In this document: positions 44,701 through 53,504 of the stretch, piece after piece | Numbering within the stretch: the stretch's first letter is position 1 | How the letters are laid out: each line of letters begins with the position of its first letter | DNA from: Pirellulimonas nuda | GTDB taxonomy: Bacteria; Planctomycetota; Planctomycetia; Pirellulales; Lacipirellulaceae | Length of the DNA: 64,000 nucleotides | Reading direction: 5' to 3' | NCBI RefSeq assembly: GCF_007750855.1 | Contig: NZ_CP036291.1 | Span: 5,022,001-5,086,000 of the forward strand | The notes under the pieces: generated by a model | What the model saw: the letters and a program-made list of their open reading frames with translations, nothing else | What the model was told of the DNA's origin: nothing | The model's database searches: none | Translations under genes and position numbers: made by a program

Positions 44701-47372
44701 TCGTACAGGCCGTACTGTTGGCCATTCACGGTGAAGGTGCGGTCCGCGAGGCTGCGGTCGCCGCCGTGCCAAGTCAGCTCCGAAGCGACAAGCGCCAAGT
44801 TGGTATCGCCGAAGTTCTCGATCTGCACCCGCCAGCCGCGAGTCGTTGGCGTATCGCTGAAGACTGTTACGCCGGTGCCCGGGAACAAGTCGTTGCCCGC
44901 CACAAAGCCGCGCTGCACATACGGCATGCCGGTTGCTGGATCGTAAGACAGCTTGTCGTCGGAGCGCTCGCCCCAATGCCGGTTCGACGAGAACGTGAAG
45001 ACGAAGTTTCCACCGTCAGGATCGATGTCTAGATCGGGCTCCCCTCGGAGGTTAGCGCTTCCGAACTCGAACTGGGGCACATCGTTCGGATCGAACGACG
45101 TCCGCGCGTCGAAGTAGTGGTTCAACTCGCTATGAACGCCGTCCGGCGAGATGAGCGTGACGCGCAGGTTTTCGATGTTCTGGGCGCCCGCCCCGCCAAT
45201 CTCTATCTGCAGCTCGACCCACTCTACCTGCTGTGTGTTCGGGGAAGGGACCGAAAACTCCGTGAACTGCGATCCGGTGCGGATCGGGTTGGGCGCGGGC
45301 GTGAACGGCCCGGTCGGCTGCCCCATGGGCGCACCGTCAGCATCAACGCCCTGCACCACCCGCTGATAGTACTCGTCGTAGAAGGCTTGGTTGTCTCCCG
45401 AGCCAGTCACGCCCGGAACGATCAAGTCGGGGAGTCCCCCCAAAGGGGCGGGAGCGTTCTCGCCCGCCACCACCGCGGCGTTCAAGGCGTTCGCGAACGG
45501 CGGAAGGTCGAACGTTGTGAATGTCTTTTCGTTTAGCTGCGTGCCGCGGCTTTGGTTCACGCTTCCCTGCAACCACTGCTCGGCAAGCTTGACGGCTAGT
45601 CCTGCGTCAATCACGCCGTGCCCGAAACCAATCTCGCTGTCGAGGACCCCGCGGCCCTGGGATACCGTGTAGCCAGCCCCGTTGGCGTAGAGGTCGGGAT
45701 CGGCCTCGCCACCTCCCAGAAATCCCCCCCCCGGATTCATCAGCGGATGGAACAACACCCCGGCGCCATTGGCGAAGAGCCCTTCGGTCACGAGCCCGGG
45801 GGGAGGCGGGTCGGGGGTGTCTTCGTAGTAGTCGAAGAACAAGTCGCCGATCGCGTACGTAGTGGCCACAAACTCTGGCACATGAAACAGTTCGTTGCGG
45901 TTGGTGATCCACAGGTTCTTCAGCGGACCGATCGCTTCTCCGCCTTGGGACGGTCCATCAAACGCGGCGGTCTGCCGCGAGGAGCGGACCAGGATTTCTT
46001 GGATGTCGCGGTAGCTGAGGTTGGGTTCTGCTTCCAGCATCAGCGCGATCACGCCCCCTACGACCGAGGCGGAAGCCTCAGTGCCGCGGAAGCGAGACGT
46101 GTAGGCGAAGTCCAAGAAATTGTCGCCGTCGAACTCCAGACCGGTGAACGGGTCGGCGGGGAGGTTGTAGCCTTCCAGGTCGAACCGATTCGGATCGTCA
46201 ATGCTGGCGACTAGGTCGGTCGTCCAGATGCCGCTACCGACCTCGGGCTCGCCGATGATGGGGAGCGGGCCGGACCCGGTCTGACCCGCGACCAGCACGC
46301 CGGCGCCCGCCTCGGGGTAGGACGTGAAGGTTCCATCGAAGTTATTGTAGAAACCGTCGTGATCAACGCCCGTCACGCCGATCGTGTAGCGCGAGTTTAC
46401 GTAGCCGTCGTAGCCGCCGAAGTCCCAGACGCCGTTGATGCCGATGTCGCCGGCCGGGTTGGGGTTGGCGCCGTTGCCCGACTCAATCACGTGGATGGCG
46501 CCCAGGCCGTTGCGGCCATAGAGGACGGAGTCACGAAGTGCCTCAAGGACGTCGGTCGGCTGGTTCGAGCCGGGCACGTCGTTGGGGCCCGAGGTGAGGC
46601 GGTCGTTGTCGCCCCCCCGCCAGGTGTGGATGTAGATGTCGATCGGGGCGGCGCCGGTGGTTGGGTCGCCGACGATTCCGTAGCGGATGGCGTCGCGGAT
46701 CACCTCGTCGCTCGGCGCCCCCTCGGGGTCGAACCCAAAGACGCGGATCGGCACCAGCGTTGAGTTGTACGCGATGCCGGCGATCCCCTCGCCGTTGTTC
46801 CCGACCGCTCCGGCAATGCCGGCGACCGCGGTGCCACGGCCCGCGTTCGTGTAGGGGAGCCCGGTGTTGGGGTCGAGCGCCACCGTGCCGGTTGCGGGAT
46901 CGAAGAGCACGACGTTGCCGATCAGCGGATCGATATCGATCCCGACCAAGTCGCCGTTTGCGTCGATGCCGGCGCCCAGGAACTGGCTGATGTTGGCGGC
47001 GAGGTCGGGGTGGTTGAGCTGGATGCCATTGTCAACAATCGCGATCACCACGCCACGACCGGTGTATCCGCCCCCCAGCCATGCGGGCAGCACGTTAGCG
47101 TCCTCGCCGGGTGTGCCGAAGATGTCTTGCAGCGTCCGGTCGCCGATTTCTTGCCCCGTGTTGACGATGTGCCACTGGTAGTCGAGCAGGTACGGATCGT
47201 TCGGCAGCAACGAGGCGGCCGACATCACGTGGCGGTCTTCGAGGCGCTCGAACGAACGCGCGGCGCGGCCGCGCGGTTTCGCTCCGGCGCTTTGCGCGTG
47301 GGGTCGTGCGAAGCTGGTGAGGGCTCCGAAGAGACTCTGCGAGCGACTGGAGCGATGACGCTTCTTCGACAT
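41709..47372 (-). CDS. Giant secreted subtilisin/kexin-like protein with substituted catalytic residues
   Basis: 1887 aa. The N-terminus has a basic stretch then FERLEDRHVMSA, the export-associated motif of large planctomycete surface proteins. An S8/kexin-type domain follows: Asp114 (VIAIVDNGIQLNHPDL) is kept, but the His motif reads AGRGTAVAGIAG (Arg179) and the Ser motif RGTEASASVVGG (Glu432). Asn300 in the oxyanion region is present. Next comes a P/Homo B domain (WVELQIEIGG...FTFSSNRHWGE), three SdrD-B-like repeats (YNDLNGNGLRDNGEPGLAG type), a GEVED-like domain, a type I dockerin-like pair (DYDGSGWVDQGDLAMW and DGNGDGYVDLADYTVW) and a 110-residue acidic tail. Start ATG 47372 has AAGG at -11. 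Probably a non-proteolytic surface or binding protein. Confidence 0.88.
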   Translation of the reverse strand: MSKKRHRSSRSQSLFGALTSFARPHAQSAGAKPRGRAARSFERLEDRHVMSAASLLPNDPYLLDYQWHIVNTGQEIGDRTLQDIFGTPGEDANVLPAWLGGGYTGRGVVIAIVDNGIQLNHPDLAANISQFLGAGIDANGDLVGIDIDPLIGNVVLFDPATGTVALDPNTGLPYTNAGRGTAVAGIAGAVGNNGEGIAGIAYNSTLVPIRVFGFDPEGAPSDEVIRDAIRYGIVGDPTTGAAPIDIYIHTWRGGDNDRLTSGPNDVPGSNQPTDVLEALRDSVLYGRNGLGAIHVIESGNGANPNPAGDIGINGVWDFGGYDGYVNSRYTIGVTGVDHDGFYNNFDGTFTSYPEAGAGVLVAGQTGSGPLPIIGEPEVGSGIWTTDLVASIDDPNRFDLEGYNLPADPFTGLEFDGDNFLDFAYTSRFRGTEASASVVGGVIALMLEAEPNLSYRDIQEILVRSSRQTAAFDGPSQGGEAIGPLKNLWITNRNELFHVPEFVATTYAIGDLFFDYYEDTPDPPPPGLVTEGLFANGAGVLFHPLMNPGGGFLGGGEADPDLYANGAGYTVSQGRGVLDSEIGFGHGVIDAGLAVKLAEQWLQGSVNQSRGTQLNEKTFTTFDLPPFANALNAAVVAGENAPAPLGGLPDLIVPGVTGSGDNQAFYDEYYQRVVQGVDADGAPMGQPTGPFTPAPNPIRTGSQFTEFSVPSPNTQQVEWVELQIEIGGAGAQNIENLRVTLISPDGVHSELNHYFDARTSFDPNDVPQFEFGSANLRGEPDLDIDPDGGNFVFTFSSNRHWGERSDDKLSYDPATGMPYVQRGFVAGNDLFPGTGVTVFSDTPTTRGWRVQIENFGDTNLALVASELTWHGGDRSLADRTFTVNGQQYGLYDAAVTEDQDGDTKITLGDTFRIQGFVGQDQRVDHDLNPATPARQDGLFSYDRWLQTYADSNDGLIKPDGRYDRLGEVERLLDQSFGESQPGANNGVRPENFLENVSVEVYLQVTGTDGNTDEILVDRFLTGDDGNYYFDVPLLRTASDIGNLANADIVDYRYVVRLAGDAATNAMNPGDDLLDAAGAVIGQAPTTPADFLDKYRSEWVISEDWFNVWNRTRLVEVMDTELLPIEGVNPFGSFHQEFQFVDSTGALVVPPPLFAGDFAVFDPKIHYDIQYDPLTEAPVSFVDFGGLGQTYRDHVRGINFLVRAEAPTATFEGNVYSDVMANGVLDVPQDTALEGIRIYVDMNGNGFRDGAEPFAESDATGAYAITDVPLPSGSFSFFNLAVDPASLPSGWTVTNPVGGSIAIPVVNGVDPLPQDFLIAPPLTDPSVVGTVSGVVYNDLNGNGLRDNGEPGLAGFKVFVEVGAPNGVADPGEPFAISAANGSYTIQGVGAGQQVVRAEPLAPFAQTDPANNGSRLVNVPRAGSIGGTLFGFRAPELLGTASGIVFNDANGDGVRGGSEVGQSGVVVFVDVDSNQQFDPATEPSATTDANGQFTFTNLPVGLVDLRVALGASLIQTAPSQGGAFTVDVQSGSPVTGVQFGVADALAFSRDFGDLGLGYPTLLSENGAWHVVVSGYYLGAGVTAETDGKLPPLEDDDDGVTLLGADDRLTPGTVERFHVTGKGNGAVLNVWIDFNADRVFDASEHVIVNLDPPSSSSLDLFDITIDVAIPASARTTPLGAIFRWGPEQLGPTGGAFIGEVETYLYNTSIPIVPLALSMGDYDGSGWVDQGDLAMWRSSFGTQGDLSADGNGDGYVDLADYTVWRDHYGMQVPAVAATQDEPLGDPELLYYASFGDGGWTVSAPAASLAAPATGAAAAFFLVEEDDAPQATALQELAASPADDDQRDLALELLAAPADGNSSDSDLPQLEDDSDEEASTDAWALAFEELLLA

Positions 47373-47969
47373 GGGAGTGCCTTAGTGACCGCCCGCTTTG
47401 AACGGGCGGCCAAGTTTGTTCCAAACGTGAGGGAGTCGTGGGTCCGACCCACGACGCGCCCCCGGGTGGGGCGGGAATAAAACAGTGGTTCGATGGGCAA
47501 CGGGGCGGCGACGGATCGCGTGAACGCCACTCAACTGATCGTAATTGCAGGGAAAAAATCGGTCAAACAGTTTGGTCTGCAAGACTTGGGCCGTTTTTAA
47601 CGCCCCCGTGTCACGCAAAATCTCTCTTCGTCTCGAAAAAATGACGCCCGGGGGGCGCCGCGGCTCTCGAACCAAACCCTGCCCTGGTTCAGCCGGACCG
47701 CGATTGCGGAGTTTTTTCGCCGATTTTTCGGCAAATACGTTGGCCGGACGAATCGCGGACGTAGTAACCGAGCCACGCCGCACTCGAAGGCGATCGGCCG
47801 AAAACTTTGACGCTTATGACGGAACGACTGATTCTGCCGATCGTATCGCTCCGATATTTCTAGCGAGCGACCGGCCGTTAGCGCCGGAACGTGCGGAGTG
47901 CGCGATGGCCCCTGCTGGGAGTTGGGGCCACCGGCGCCGGGATGGATCGATATTCTGGGGGGGATAGTC
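47373..47969. other. Divergent intergenic region between surface protein and OMP genes
   Basis: 597 bp, lower in GC than the surroundings. It must contain both divergent promoters. Near the surface-protein start sit three tandem hairpins (listed separately). The centre has T-rich blocks such as TTTTTTCGCCGATTTTTCGG around 47713-47733. Open frames in it are antisense echoes without start signals. Confidence 0.45.
47389..47455 (-). promoter_or_regulatory. Three tandem hairpins in the 5' leader of the surface-protein gene
   Basis: Stem 1: CCGCCCG/CGGGCGG (47389-47409). Stem 2: GTTTG/CAAAC (47414-47426). Stem 3: GTCGTGGGT/ACCCACGAC (47435-47455, 9 bp, 3-nt loop). All lie within 85 bp upstream of the ATG at 47372. 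They could control mRNA stability or translation; stem 3 is also an operator-like palindrome. Confidence 0.5.
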
Positions 47970-49310
47970 ATGACGCTCTACCGCTGCGCGGCTGCATGCT
48001 GCGCGACGCTCGTACTCTGGACGGCCGACGCATCGGCTCAGGCGCCAACCCGCCGCGCTAGCCAAGCGATGCTGTTTCGCTCCGCGGACCAAAACCCCTG
48101 GGTCGACGCCCATGGCAACCCGGCCGTTGTGCCTGCCGGATACGGCGGCGTCGCGGACCCCTACTCGCAGGGTTACGGGGGCTGCCCCACCGGAGGGTGC
48201 CCCAACGGTGGGTGCTACGACGGCGGCGGCGGCTACTGCGACGGAAGCGGCTACGGCGGCGGTGGCGGGTGCGACGGCATGTCGAACGGCGCCCGCTTCC
48301 CTGCGACCGATCAGATGATGGACGCCTTCGGCGGCGGCATGAATCTGAACACCGAACAGTGCGGGCCCCACTACTTCGACTTCGCGGTGGAGTGGGTGCT
48401 GATGCAACGCACCTCGGTTGGCAACTCGTCGACCCCCATCTCCCAGGACAACCTTGGCGGACCTATCGTTCTCACCTCGGGAGACGGCAATCCGAACATG
48501 GAGTCGGGCTTCCGTCTGACCGGCCGGTACGACGTGGGCGCCCTGAGCTTTGTCGAGGTGGCCTACACCGGCCTGTTCGACATGGACGGCAGCGCCTCGG
48601 TCCGCGATGAAAACGGCACGGGCGACCTCTACACGCCATTCACCGCCTTCGGCACGAACCCAGCCGATTTGGACGCCAACCCCCAGTTCGACGGCACCGA
48701 CCGTGCACTGGAACACCGCGTTTACTACGATGCGGAGCTGCAAACCGCCGAGATCAGCTACCGGCGCTACTGGGTGGGGTACAGCCCCCGGGTCACCGGC
48801 ACGCTGCTGTGGGGCTTCCGCTTTACTAAGCTGAACGAACGGTACGGGTTCCAGTCTCAGGGGAGCCGGCCCGTCGCCCCCGCGACCCCGGCCTCGGCGG
48901 AGTTCCTGGTGGTCACGGACAACAATCTGGCCGGCGCCCAAGTTGGCGGTGACGGGTGGGTCACCATCCGGCAGGGCCTGCGTATCGGCGGCGAGGCCAA
49001 GGTTGGTCTCTACGGCAACCACTACACGATCGACTACGCCGCGTCGCAGAACAACTTCTTTGCGGGGATGACGCCCATCAACGACGACGTGGTCGCCTTC
49101 ATCGGAGACTTCCGCGTGATGATGGTGGCCGACCTGTTCCCCAGCGTGAGCCTCAAGGCGAGCTACGACGTGCTGGTGATGAACTCCCTGGCGCTCGCCG
49201 CGGACAACTTCACGTTCCAGAACCAACTGCTGGCCGGCAGCACCGCGGTGTCGAACCAGGGCAGCGCCGTCTACAACGGCGCCAGCTTCGGCATCGAGTA
49301 CATCTGGTAG
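47970..49310 (+). CDS. Outer-membrane beta-barrel protein (BBP7-like)
   Basis: 446 aa. A signal peptide (MTLYRCAAACCATLVLWTADASAQ) is followed by a Gly/Cys/Tyr-rich linker (GGCPTGGCPNGGCYDGGGG). From about residue 130 alternating hydrophobic strands give a barrel: FDFAVEWVLMQRTSVGNSS, SGFRLTGRYDVGALSFVEVA, QTAEISYRRYWVGYSPRVTG, SVSLKASYDVLVMNSLALAA. It ends in FGIEYIW, a terminal aromatic beta-signal. The VEWVLMQRT start of the barrel resembles the planctomycete BBP7 family. ATG 47970 is preferred over the upstream in-frame codon. A classical terminator follows. Confidence 0.85.
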   Translation: MTLYRCAAACCATLVLWTADASAQAPTRRASQAMLFRSADQNPWVDAHGNPAVVPAGYGGVADPYSQGYGGCPTGGCPNGGCYDGGGGYCDGSGYGGGGGCDGMSNGARFPATDQMMDAFGGGMNLNTEQCGPHYFDFAVEWVLMQRTSVGNSSTPISQDNLGGPIVLTSGDGNPNMESGFRLTGRYDVGALSFVEVAYTGLFDMDGSASVRDENGTGDLYTPFTAFGTNPADLDANPQFDGTDRALEHRVYYDAELQTAEISYRRYWVGYSPRVTGTLLWGFRFTKLNERYGFQSQGSRPVAPATPASAEFLVVTDNNLAGAQVGGDGWVTIRQGLRIGGEAKVGLYGNHYTIDYAASQNNFFAGMTPINDDVVAFIGDFRVMMVADLFPSVSLKASYDVLVMNSLALAADNFTFQNQLLAGSTAVSNQGSAVYNGASFGIEYIW

Positions 49311-49340
49311 CGGGCCGAAACGTACAATTCGGGGGAGGTT

Positions 49341-49385
49341 AACCGCCCACGCCGGTCCGCCGGCTGTGGGCGGTTTGCTTTTTTT
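49341..49385 (+). terminator. Rho-independent terminator of the OMP gene
   Basis: AACCGCCCAC (49341-49350) pairs with GTGGGCGGTT, an inner GCCGG/CCGGC stem extends it, and a run TTTGCTTTTTTT follows. Thirty bp after the OMP stop. Confidence 0.92.
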
Positions 49386-49619
49386 CACCCTGCTCCTCGG
49401 ACCGAGCGTCCTGCGGCCGCCGGCCGACGGGCGCCGCCCCGTCGCCGATCGGCCGAATCGCCGAGTCCATCGAGCCGCCTCGACGGGCGGGAGCCCGTCG
49501 GCTAGTCGGTACGGGGGTCGCGTCGTTCGGGCTTGTTTTGCGCTCGCCCGACTGGCCCGGTCGCCTATACTGGGAGCTGTCTCGTTTCGCCACCAGAACG
49601 GAGGATCCCGCCCCGCCTC
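49386..49619. other. hflX upstream region
   Basis: Between the OMP terminator and hflX. It contains the perfect hairpin CGACGGGC-GGGA-GCCCGTCG (49481-49500), a GC-rich unit of dispersed-repeat type, and TATACT (49566-49571), a plausible -10 for hflX without a matching -35. Confidence 0.45.
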
Positions 49620-51038
49620 ATGGAACTTGATCGCAAACAATCGGTCGCCAGCGAGTCCGCCGTGTTGGTGGGCGTCCAGCTCTCGAGCGACCACGGCCAC
49701 GCCGGCCAGCGTCACGCCGATCGCTCCTACAGCGATTACGACGAGGAGCACCCCCTCGAAGAACTCACCGGACTGGTCGAGTCTGCGGGCGCCAGCGTGG
49801 TGGGCCTGCTCACCCAGCGTCGGGACAAGCCAGACATCACCACCTACCTCGGCAGCGGCAAGCTCGAAGAGCTGCAAATGCTGGTCGAGGCGACCGAGGC
49901 CGATGTCGTGGTCTTCGACAACAACCTCTCCCCGGCGCAGGTCCGCAACCTGGAGCAAGCGCTCAAGGTCAAGGTGCTCGACCGCACCGAGCTGATCCTC
50001 GACATCTTCTCCACCCGCGCCCGGACGCACGAGGCGCGGCTCGCCGTGGAGCTGGCCCAGTTGGAGTACGCGCTGCCCCGCCTGAAGCGGATGTGGACGC
50101 ACCTTTCGCGTCTGAAGATGGGGGTCGGCATGCGCGGCCCGGGCGAGAAGCAACTGGAAACCGACCGCCGGTTGGTGGAGAAGCGGATCGTCGACCTGCG
50201 CGGCGAGCTGGAGAAGATCCACCACCGCAAGCAACGCGAGGTCGAGGGCCGCAGCGACCGCATGACCGTCTCGCTGGTGGGGTACACCAACGCCGGCAAG
50301 AGCACGCTGCTGAACCGTCTGACCGACGCCGACGTGCTGGCCGCCGACAAGCTGTTCGCCACGCTCGACACCCGCACCCGCCGCTGGCGGCTCCCCGGCT
50401 GGGGGCCGGTGCTGCTGAGCGACACGGTGGGTTTCATCCGCAACCTGCCGCACAAACTGATCGCCAGCTTCCGCGCCACCCTCGAGGAGGCCCACCAAGC
50501 CGACCTGCTGCTGCACGTCGCCGACGCCAGCAGCCCCGCGGCGCTCGACCAGGTCCGCGCCGTCTTCGAGGTGCTCAAGGAGATCGGCATCGAAGAAAAA
50601 AACTGCCTGCTGGTGCTGAACAAGTCGGACCGCGTCGAGGACCCCAACCAGATCGCGATGCTGCAAGACCGCTACCCCGGCGCGGTGGCCATCAGCTCGA
50701 AGACCGGCGCCGGGCTCGATGCGCTTGCGATTGCCGTTAGCGACGCGCTGAGTGAGCATTTCGTTGATGCGGATATCTCCTTCCCCGTCTCCGACGGCAA
50801 AACGATGGACTACCTCAGCCGCTACGGCGAGGTCCTCAGCCGCACGTACGACGGCGAACGGGCGATCGTCCATTGCCGCATCCCACGGGCCTACCTCGGC
50901 CGGCTCTCGGGGGCCGAGGTCTGCGAGCGGGCCGATCGACCCGGCGCCCCGCGGCCGCAGCCAGACGCCGCCGCCGGGGGAGACCGGCCCTCGGACACCC
51001 AAGCGTTGGACGATCAAACCGTGGACGACGTCGCTTGA
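49620..51038 (+). CDS. hflX: GTPase HflX
   Basis: 472-aa ribosome-associated GTPase that splits or rescues stalled ribosomes. The N-terminal HflX domain has LLTQRRDKPDITTYLGSGKL and VFDNNLSPAQVRNLEQ. The hallmark glycine-rich linker is MGVGMRGPGEKQLETDRR. The GTPase motifs are GYTNAGKSTLLN (G1), LSDTVGFIRNLP (G3) and LNKSDRVE (G4). ATG 49620 has GGAGG about 15 bases upstream. The last about 35 residues are Pro/Asp/Gln-rich and extend past the usual end. The stop overlaps the next gene's TTG start. Confidence 0.95.
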   Translation: MELDRKQSVASESAVLVGVQLSSDHGHAGQRHADRSYSDYDEEHPLEELTGLVESAGASVVGLLTQRRDKPDITTYLGSGKLEELQMLVEATEADVVVFDNNLSPAQVRNLEQALKVKVLDRTELILDIFSTRARTHEARLAVELAQLEYALPRLKRMWTHLSRLKMGVGMRGPGEKQLETDRRLVEKRIVDLRGELEKIHHRKQREVEGRSDRMTVSLVGYTNAGKSTLLNRLTDADVLAADKLFATLDTRTRRWRLPGWGPVLLSDTVGFIRNLPHKLIASFRATLEEAHQADLLLHVADASSPAALDQVRAVFEVLKEIGIEEKNCLLVLNKSDRVEDPNQIAMLQDRYPGAVAISSKTGAGLDALAIAVSDALSEHFVDADISFPVSDGKTMDYLSRYGEVLSRTYDGERAIVHCRIPRAYLGRLSGAEVCERADRPGAPRPQPDAAAGGDRPSDTQALDDQTVDDVA

Positions 51039-51823
51039 GTCGCCGCCGGACCATCGCGGGCAAACGCGCGCTTGTCACCGGCGCGTCGGGGGGCATCGGT
51101 CGGGCGATCGCTGTTGAGCTCGCCCAGCGGGGGGCGTGCTGCGTGCTGCTGGCCCGCCGCTGCGACCCGCTGCACGAGACCGCCGAGTTGGTGCGCGGCG
51201 CCGGCGCCAAGTGCGTCGAAGTCGTGGGCGACGTCACCCAGCCGGCCGACCGCCAGCGCGCCATCGACGCGGCAGCAGACGGCCTGGGCGGGCTCGACCT
51301 GCTGGTGAACAACGCCGGCGTAGGCGCCCACGGGCGCTGGCTCGACGCACCCGCAGATCGGCTCCGGCACCTAATGGAGGTCAACTTCTTCGCCGTCGCC
51401 CAACTCACGCGCGAGGCGATGCCGCTGCTGCAGCAAGGGCTCGACCCCGTCGTCGTCAACATCGGCTCGATCCTCGGCTGGCGCGGCGTGCCGCAGGACG
51501 CCGAGTACTGCTCCAGCAAGTTCGCCCTGCGAGGCTGGGGCGAGGCGATCCGCCCTGAGCTGGCCCTCCGCGGCGTGGCGCTGCTGGACGTTTCCCCGGC
51601 CAGCACCGAATCCGGCTTCCTTCAGAACCTGGTCGCCGGCCGGGGCGAGGCGCCTTGGGGCAAGCAGCGGGGGACCACCGCCGAGTTTGTCGCGCAGCAG
51701 GTCGTCCACGCGGTCGCCTGCCGCAAACACCACCTTGCCGCCGGCTGGCGGGCGAAAGCCTTCCTCGCGCTCAACCGCTATGCTCCTTGGCTGTTGGAAC
51801 GGAAACTCTCGCAATACGGGTAG
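51035..51823 (+). CDS. Short-chain dehydrogenase/reductase
   Basis: 262-aa classical SDR: TGASGGIGRAIAVEL (cofactor motif), LDLLVNNAGVG, Ser in NIGSILGW and the Tyr-x3-Lys in AEYCSSKFALRG. The start is TTG 51035, overlapping the hflX TGA (TTGA), so it is translationally coupled to hflX. The Arg after the glycine motif (LLARRCDP) fits NADP(H) preference. Substrate unknown. The C-terminus (NRYAPWLLERKLSQYG) resembles SDRs with a membrane-peripheral tail. Confidence 0.9.
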   Translation: MSRRRTIAGKRALVTGASGGIGRAIAVELAQRGACCVLLARRCDPLHETAELVRGAGAKCVEVVGDVTQPADRQRAIDAAADGLGGLDLLVNNAGVGAHGRWLDAPADRLRHLMEVNFFAVAQLTREAMPLLQQGLDPVVVNIGSILGWRGVPQDAEYCSSKFALRGWGEAIRPELALRGVALLDVSPASTESGFLQNLVAGRGEAPWGKQRGTTAEFVAQQVVHAVACRKHHLAAGWRAKAFLALNRYAPWLLERKLSQYG

Positions 51824-51840
51824 CTCCGCTAAAGGTCTTG

Positions 51841-52518
51841 ATGCTCGAAATCCTCTACGATGACGGCCCCTGCCTGGTGCTGAACAAGCCGCCGGGCGTG
51901 CTGACGCAAGCGCCGCGGGGGATCGACAGCCTCGAAGTGCAGGTCCGCGAGTTCTACAAGCAGCGCGAAGCGATCGAGGGAGACATCTACCTGGGGATCG
52001 TCCACCGGTTGGACCGCCCCGTCTCTGGCGCCATCCTGTTCGCCCGCCACGTGCGGGCCGCTCAGCGGTTGGCCAAGCAGTTCGAGCAACGGACGGTCTC
52101 CAAGGTCTATTGGGCGCTCGTCGAGGGCCGGGTCGACAGCGACGAGGGGACGTGGACGGACTACCTGCACAAGCGCCACGGCATGGCACAATCGATCGTG
52201 GTGCCCGAGGGGGACCCCCGCGGGAAGCTCGCGGTGCTGCACTACCGCGTACGCGAGCGGCGTGAGGGCTGCACGTGGCTCGAGATCGAGCTCGAGACGG
52301 GGCGCACGCACCAGATCCGCGTGCAGTCCGCCGCGCGGGGCGTGCCGGTGTTGGGGGACGCCCAGTACGGGTCGCAAACCGCGTTCGGACCGGTGACCGA
52401 CGAGCCGCGCGAGCGCGCCATCGCGTTGCACGCCCGCGAGCTCGGCTTCCGCCACCCAATGCGTGACGAGTCGGTGCGGCTCGAGGCGCCGCTCCCCGCG
52501 TACTGGCCGCCGGCGTAG
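51841..52518 (+). CDS. RluA-family pseudouridine synthase
   Basis: 225-aa enzyme isomerising uridine in rRNA or tRNA. The catalytic Asp is in LGIVHRLDRPVSGAILFA, with LNKPPGVLTQ upstream and ELETGRTHQIRVQ plus LGDAQYG downstream, the three RluA motifs. No N-terminal S4 domain, so it is of the short RluA/RluC-catalytic type. ATG 51841 has AAAGG six bases upstream. It follows the SDR gene by 17 bp and likely closes an hflX-SDR-rlu operon. The target position cannot be read from sequence. Confidence 0.92.
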   Translation: MLEILYDDGPCLVLNKPPGVLTQAPRGIDSLEVQVREFYKQREAIEGDIYLGIVHRLDRPVSGAILFARHVRAAQRLAKQFEQRTVSKVYWALVEGRVDSDEGTWTDYLHKRHGMAQSIVVPEGDPRGKLAVLHYRVRERREGCTWLEIELETGRTHQIRVQSAARGVPVLGDAQYGSQTAFGPVTDEPRERAIALHARELGFRHPMRDESVRLEAPLPAYWPPA

Positions 52519-53000
52519 TGAGGCGCGTGGTCGCGGGGCCGCCCCGCCGCCCTGGGTGGTCCGCAGCGTCGGCTGCCGCGGGAATTGCCCCGCCAGAGTT
52601 TTGTCCGTTCTGTCCCCCTCTGGCAGAATCGAAAATCGGACAAAACCCCACCCCCCCGGCGGCGAACCCCGCTTTTTGCTCGGCTTCTCGCGTGTCGCGC
52701 CGCGTGTTCATCTGATCCTGCTCCCCTGATGCGTGTTCCAGCGGACACCTAGCGGACAAAACCCCTCGCCCCCCCCGCGACAACAGCAAAACCCCTCGCT
52801 TGGCCAGAAAATGGGCGCGCAAGCCCACGACCTCCCAACCTCGCGGCGGGGGCAGCAGTCGATCGCCCGGTCCCGGGAGCGCCCAGTCCCGGGAGCGCAT
52901 TGTCCGGCGTCGGGTGGCTATTTGCGAGCAAAATCCGCCCGCCATCTTGGGGCGCGTTTGCCGGGGGCGCAGGCGGGGCCGTCCGGCAGCCCCCGCGCGC
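52519..53000. other. Intergenic region with GGACAAAACCCC direct repeats
   Basis: 482 bp with no gene. It contains TTTTGTCC (52599-52606, inverted), CGGACAAAACCCC (52637-52649), CGGACAAAACCCCTCGCC (52753-52770) and a degenerate AGCAAAACCCCTCGCT (52785-52800). C-runs of 6-8 bases flank them. GGTCCCGGGAGCGCCCAGTC and CCCGGGAGCGC near 52867-52895 form a short tandem duplication. Confidence 0.5.
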
Positions 53001-53399
53001 CTACTCGGAGCGGTACTGCTGGTCGCTCACCTTCTCCAACCAGTCGGCGCGGCTGCCGCCGAGCGTCTCTTGGATCGCGGTGTGCGTCATTGCGGTGGTT
53101 GGGGTCGCCCCGTGCCAGTGCTTTTCTCCCGGCGGGATCCATACCACGTCGCCGGGCCCGATCTCTTCGACCGGCCCCCCTTCTCGCTGGACCCAGCCAC
53201 CCCCCGCGGTCACCACCAACGTCTGCCCCAAGGGGTGCGTGTGCCACGCCGTGCGGGCGCCCGGCTCGAAGCTGACGCTAAGAACGACCACGCGTGCCGG
53301 CTCGGGCGCCTCGAGCAACGGCTCGATCTGGACCGTGCCCGTGAACCATGCTTCGGGGCCCTGTTTGGAGGGTCGAGACGCTGCTCGGGTGATTTCCAT
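53001..53399 (-). CDS. Cupin protein of the cupin hydroxynitrile lyase type
   Basis: 132-aa single cupin. Metal ligands: [12 protein letters not shown] gives two His and a Gln, and [18 protein letters not shown] gives a further His in the second cupin motif. [12 protein letters not shown] and [20 protein letters not shown] match the small Mn-cupin family that includes Granulicella (R)-hydroxynitrile lyase and related carboxymuconolactone-type partners. ATG 53399 is used; the upstream in-frame codon at 53474 adds a low-complexity stretch. A real lyase role is not proven; many family members are of unknown function. Confidence 0.88.
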   Translation of the reverse strand: MEITRAASRPSKQGPEAWFTGTVQIEPLLEAPEPARVVVLSVSFEPGARTAWHTHPLGQTLVVTAGGGWVQREGGPVEEIGPGDVVWIPPGEKHWHGATPTTAMTHTAIQETLGGSRADWLEKVSDQQYRSE

Positions 53400-53504
53400 G
53401 GCGGTACTCCTGGGGGCAGTGGGCAGCGATCGCGAGCCGCGGCCGAGGGCAGCAAGCCGTGGCGAATGTACCACGCCGCGGCGCCCGGACCGCCTAGTTG
53501 GTTG

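Noticed and set aside
47814..51017. 1067-codon open frame on the minus strand
   Set aside because: It lies antisense to the OMP and hflX genes, both of which have clear family motifs; long antisense frames are expected from GC-rich codon bias.
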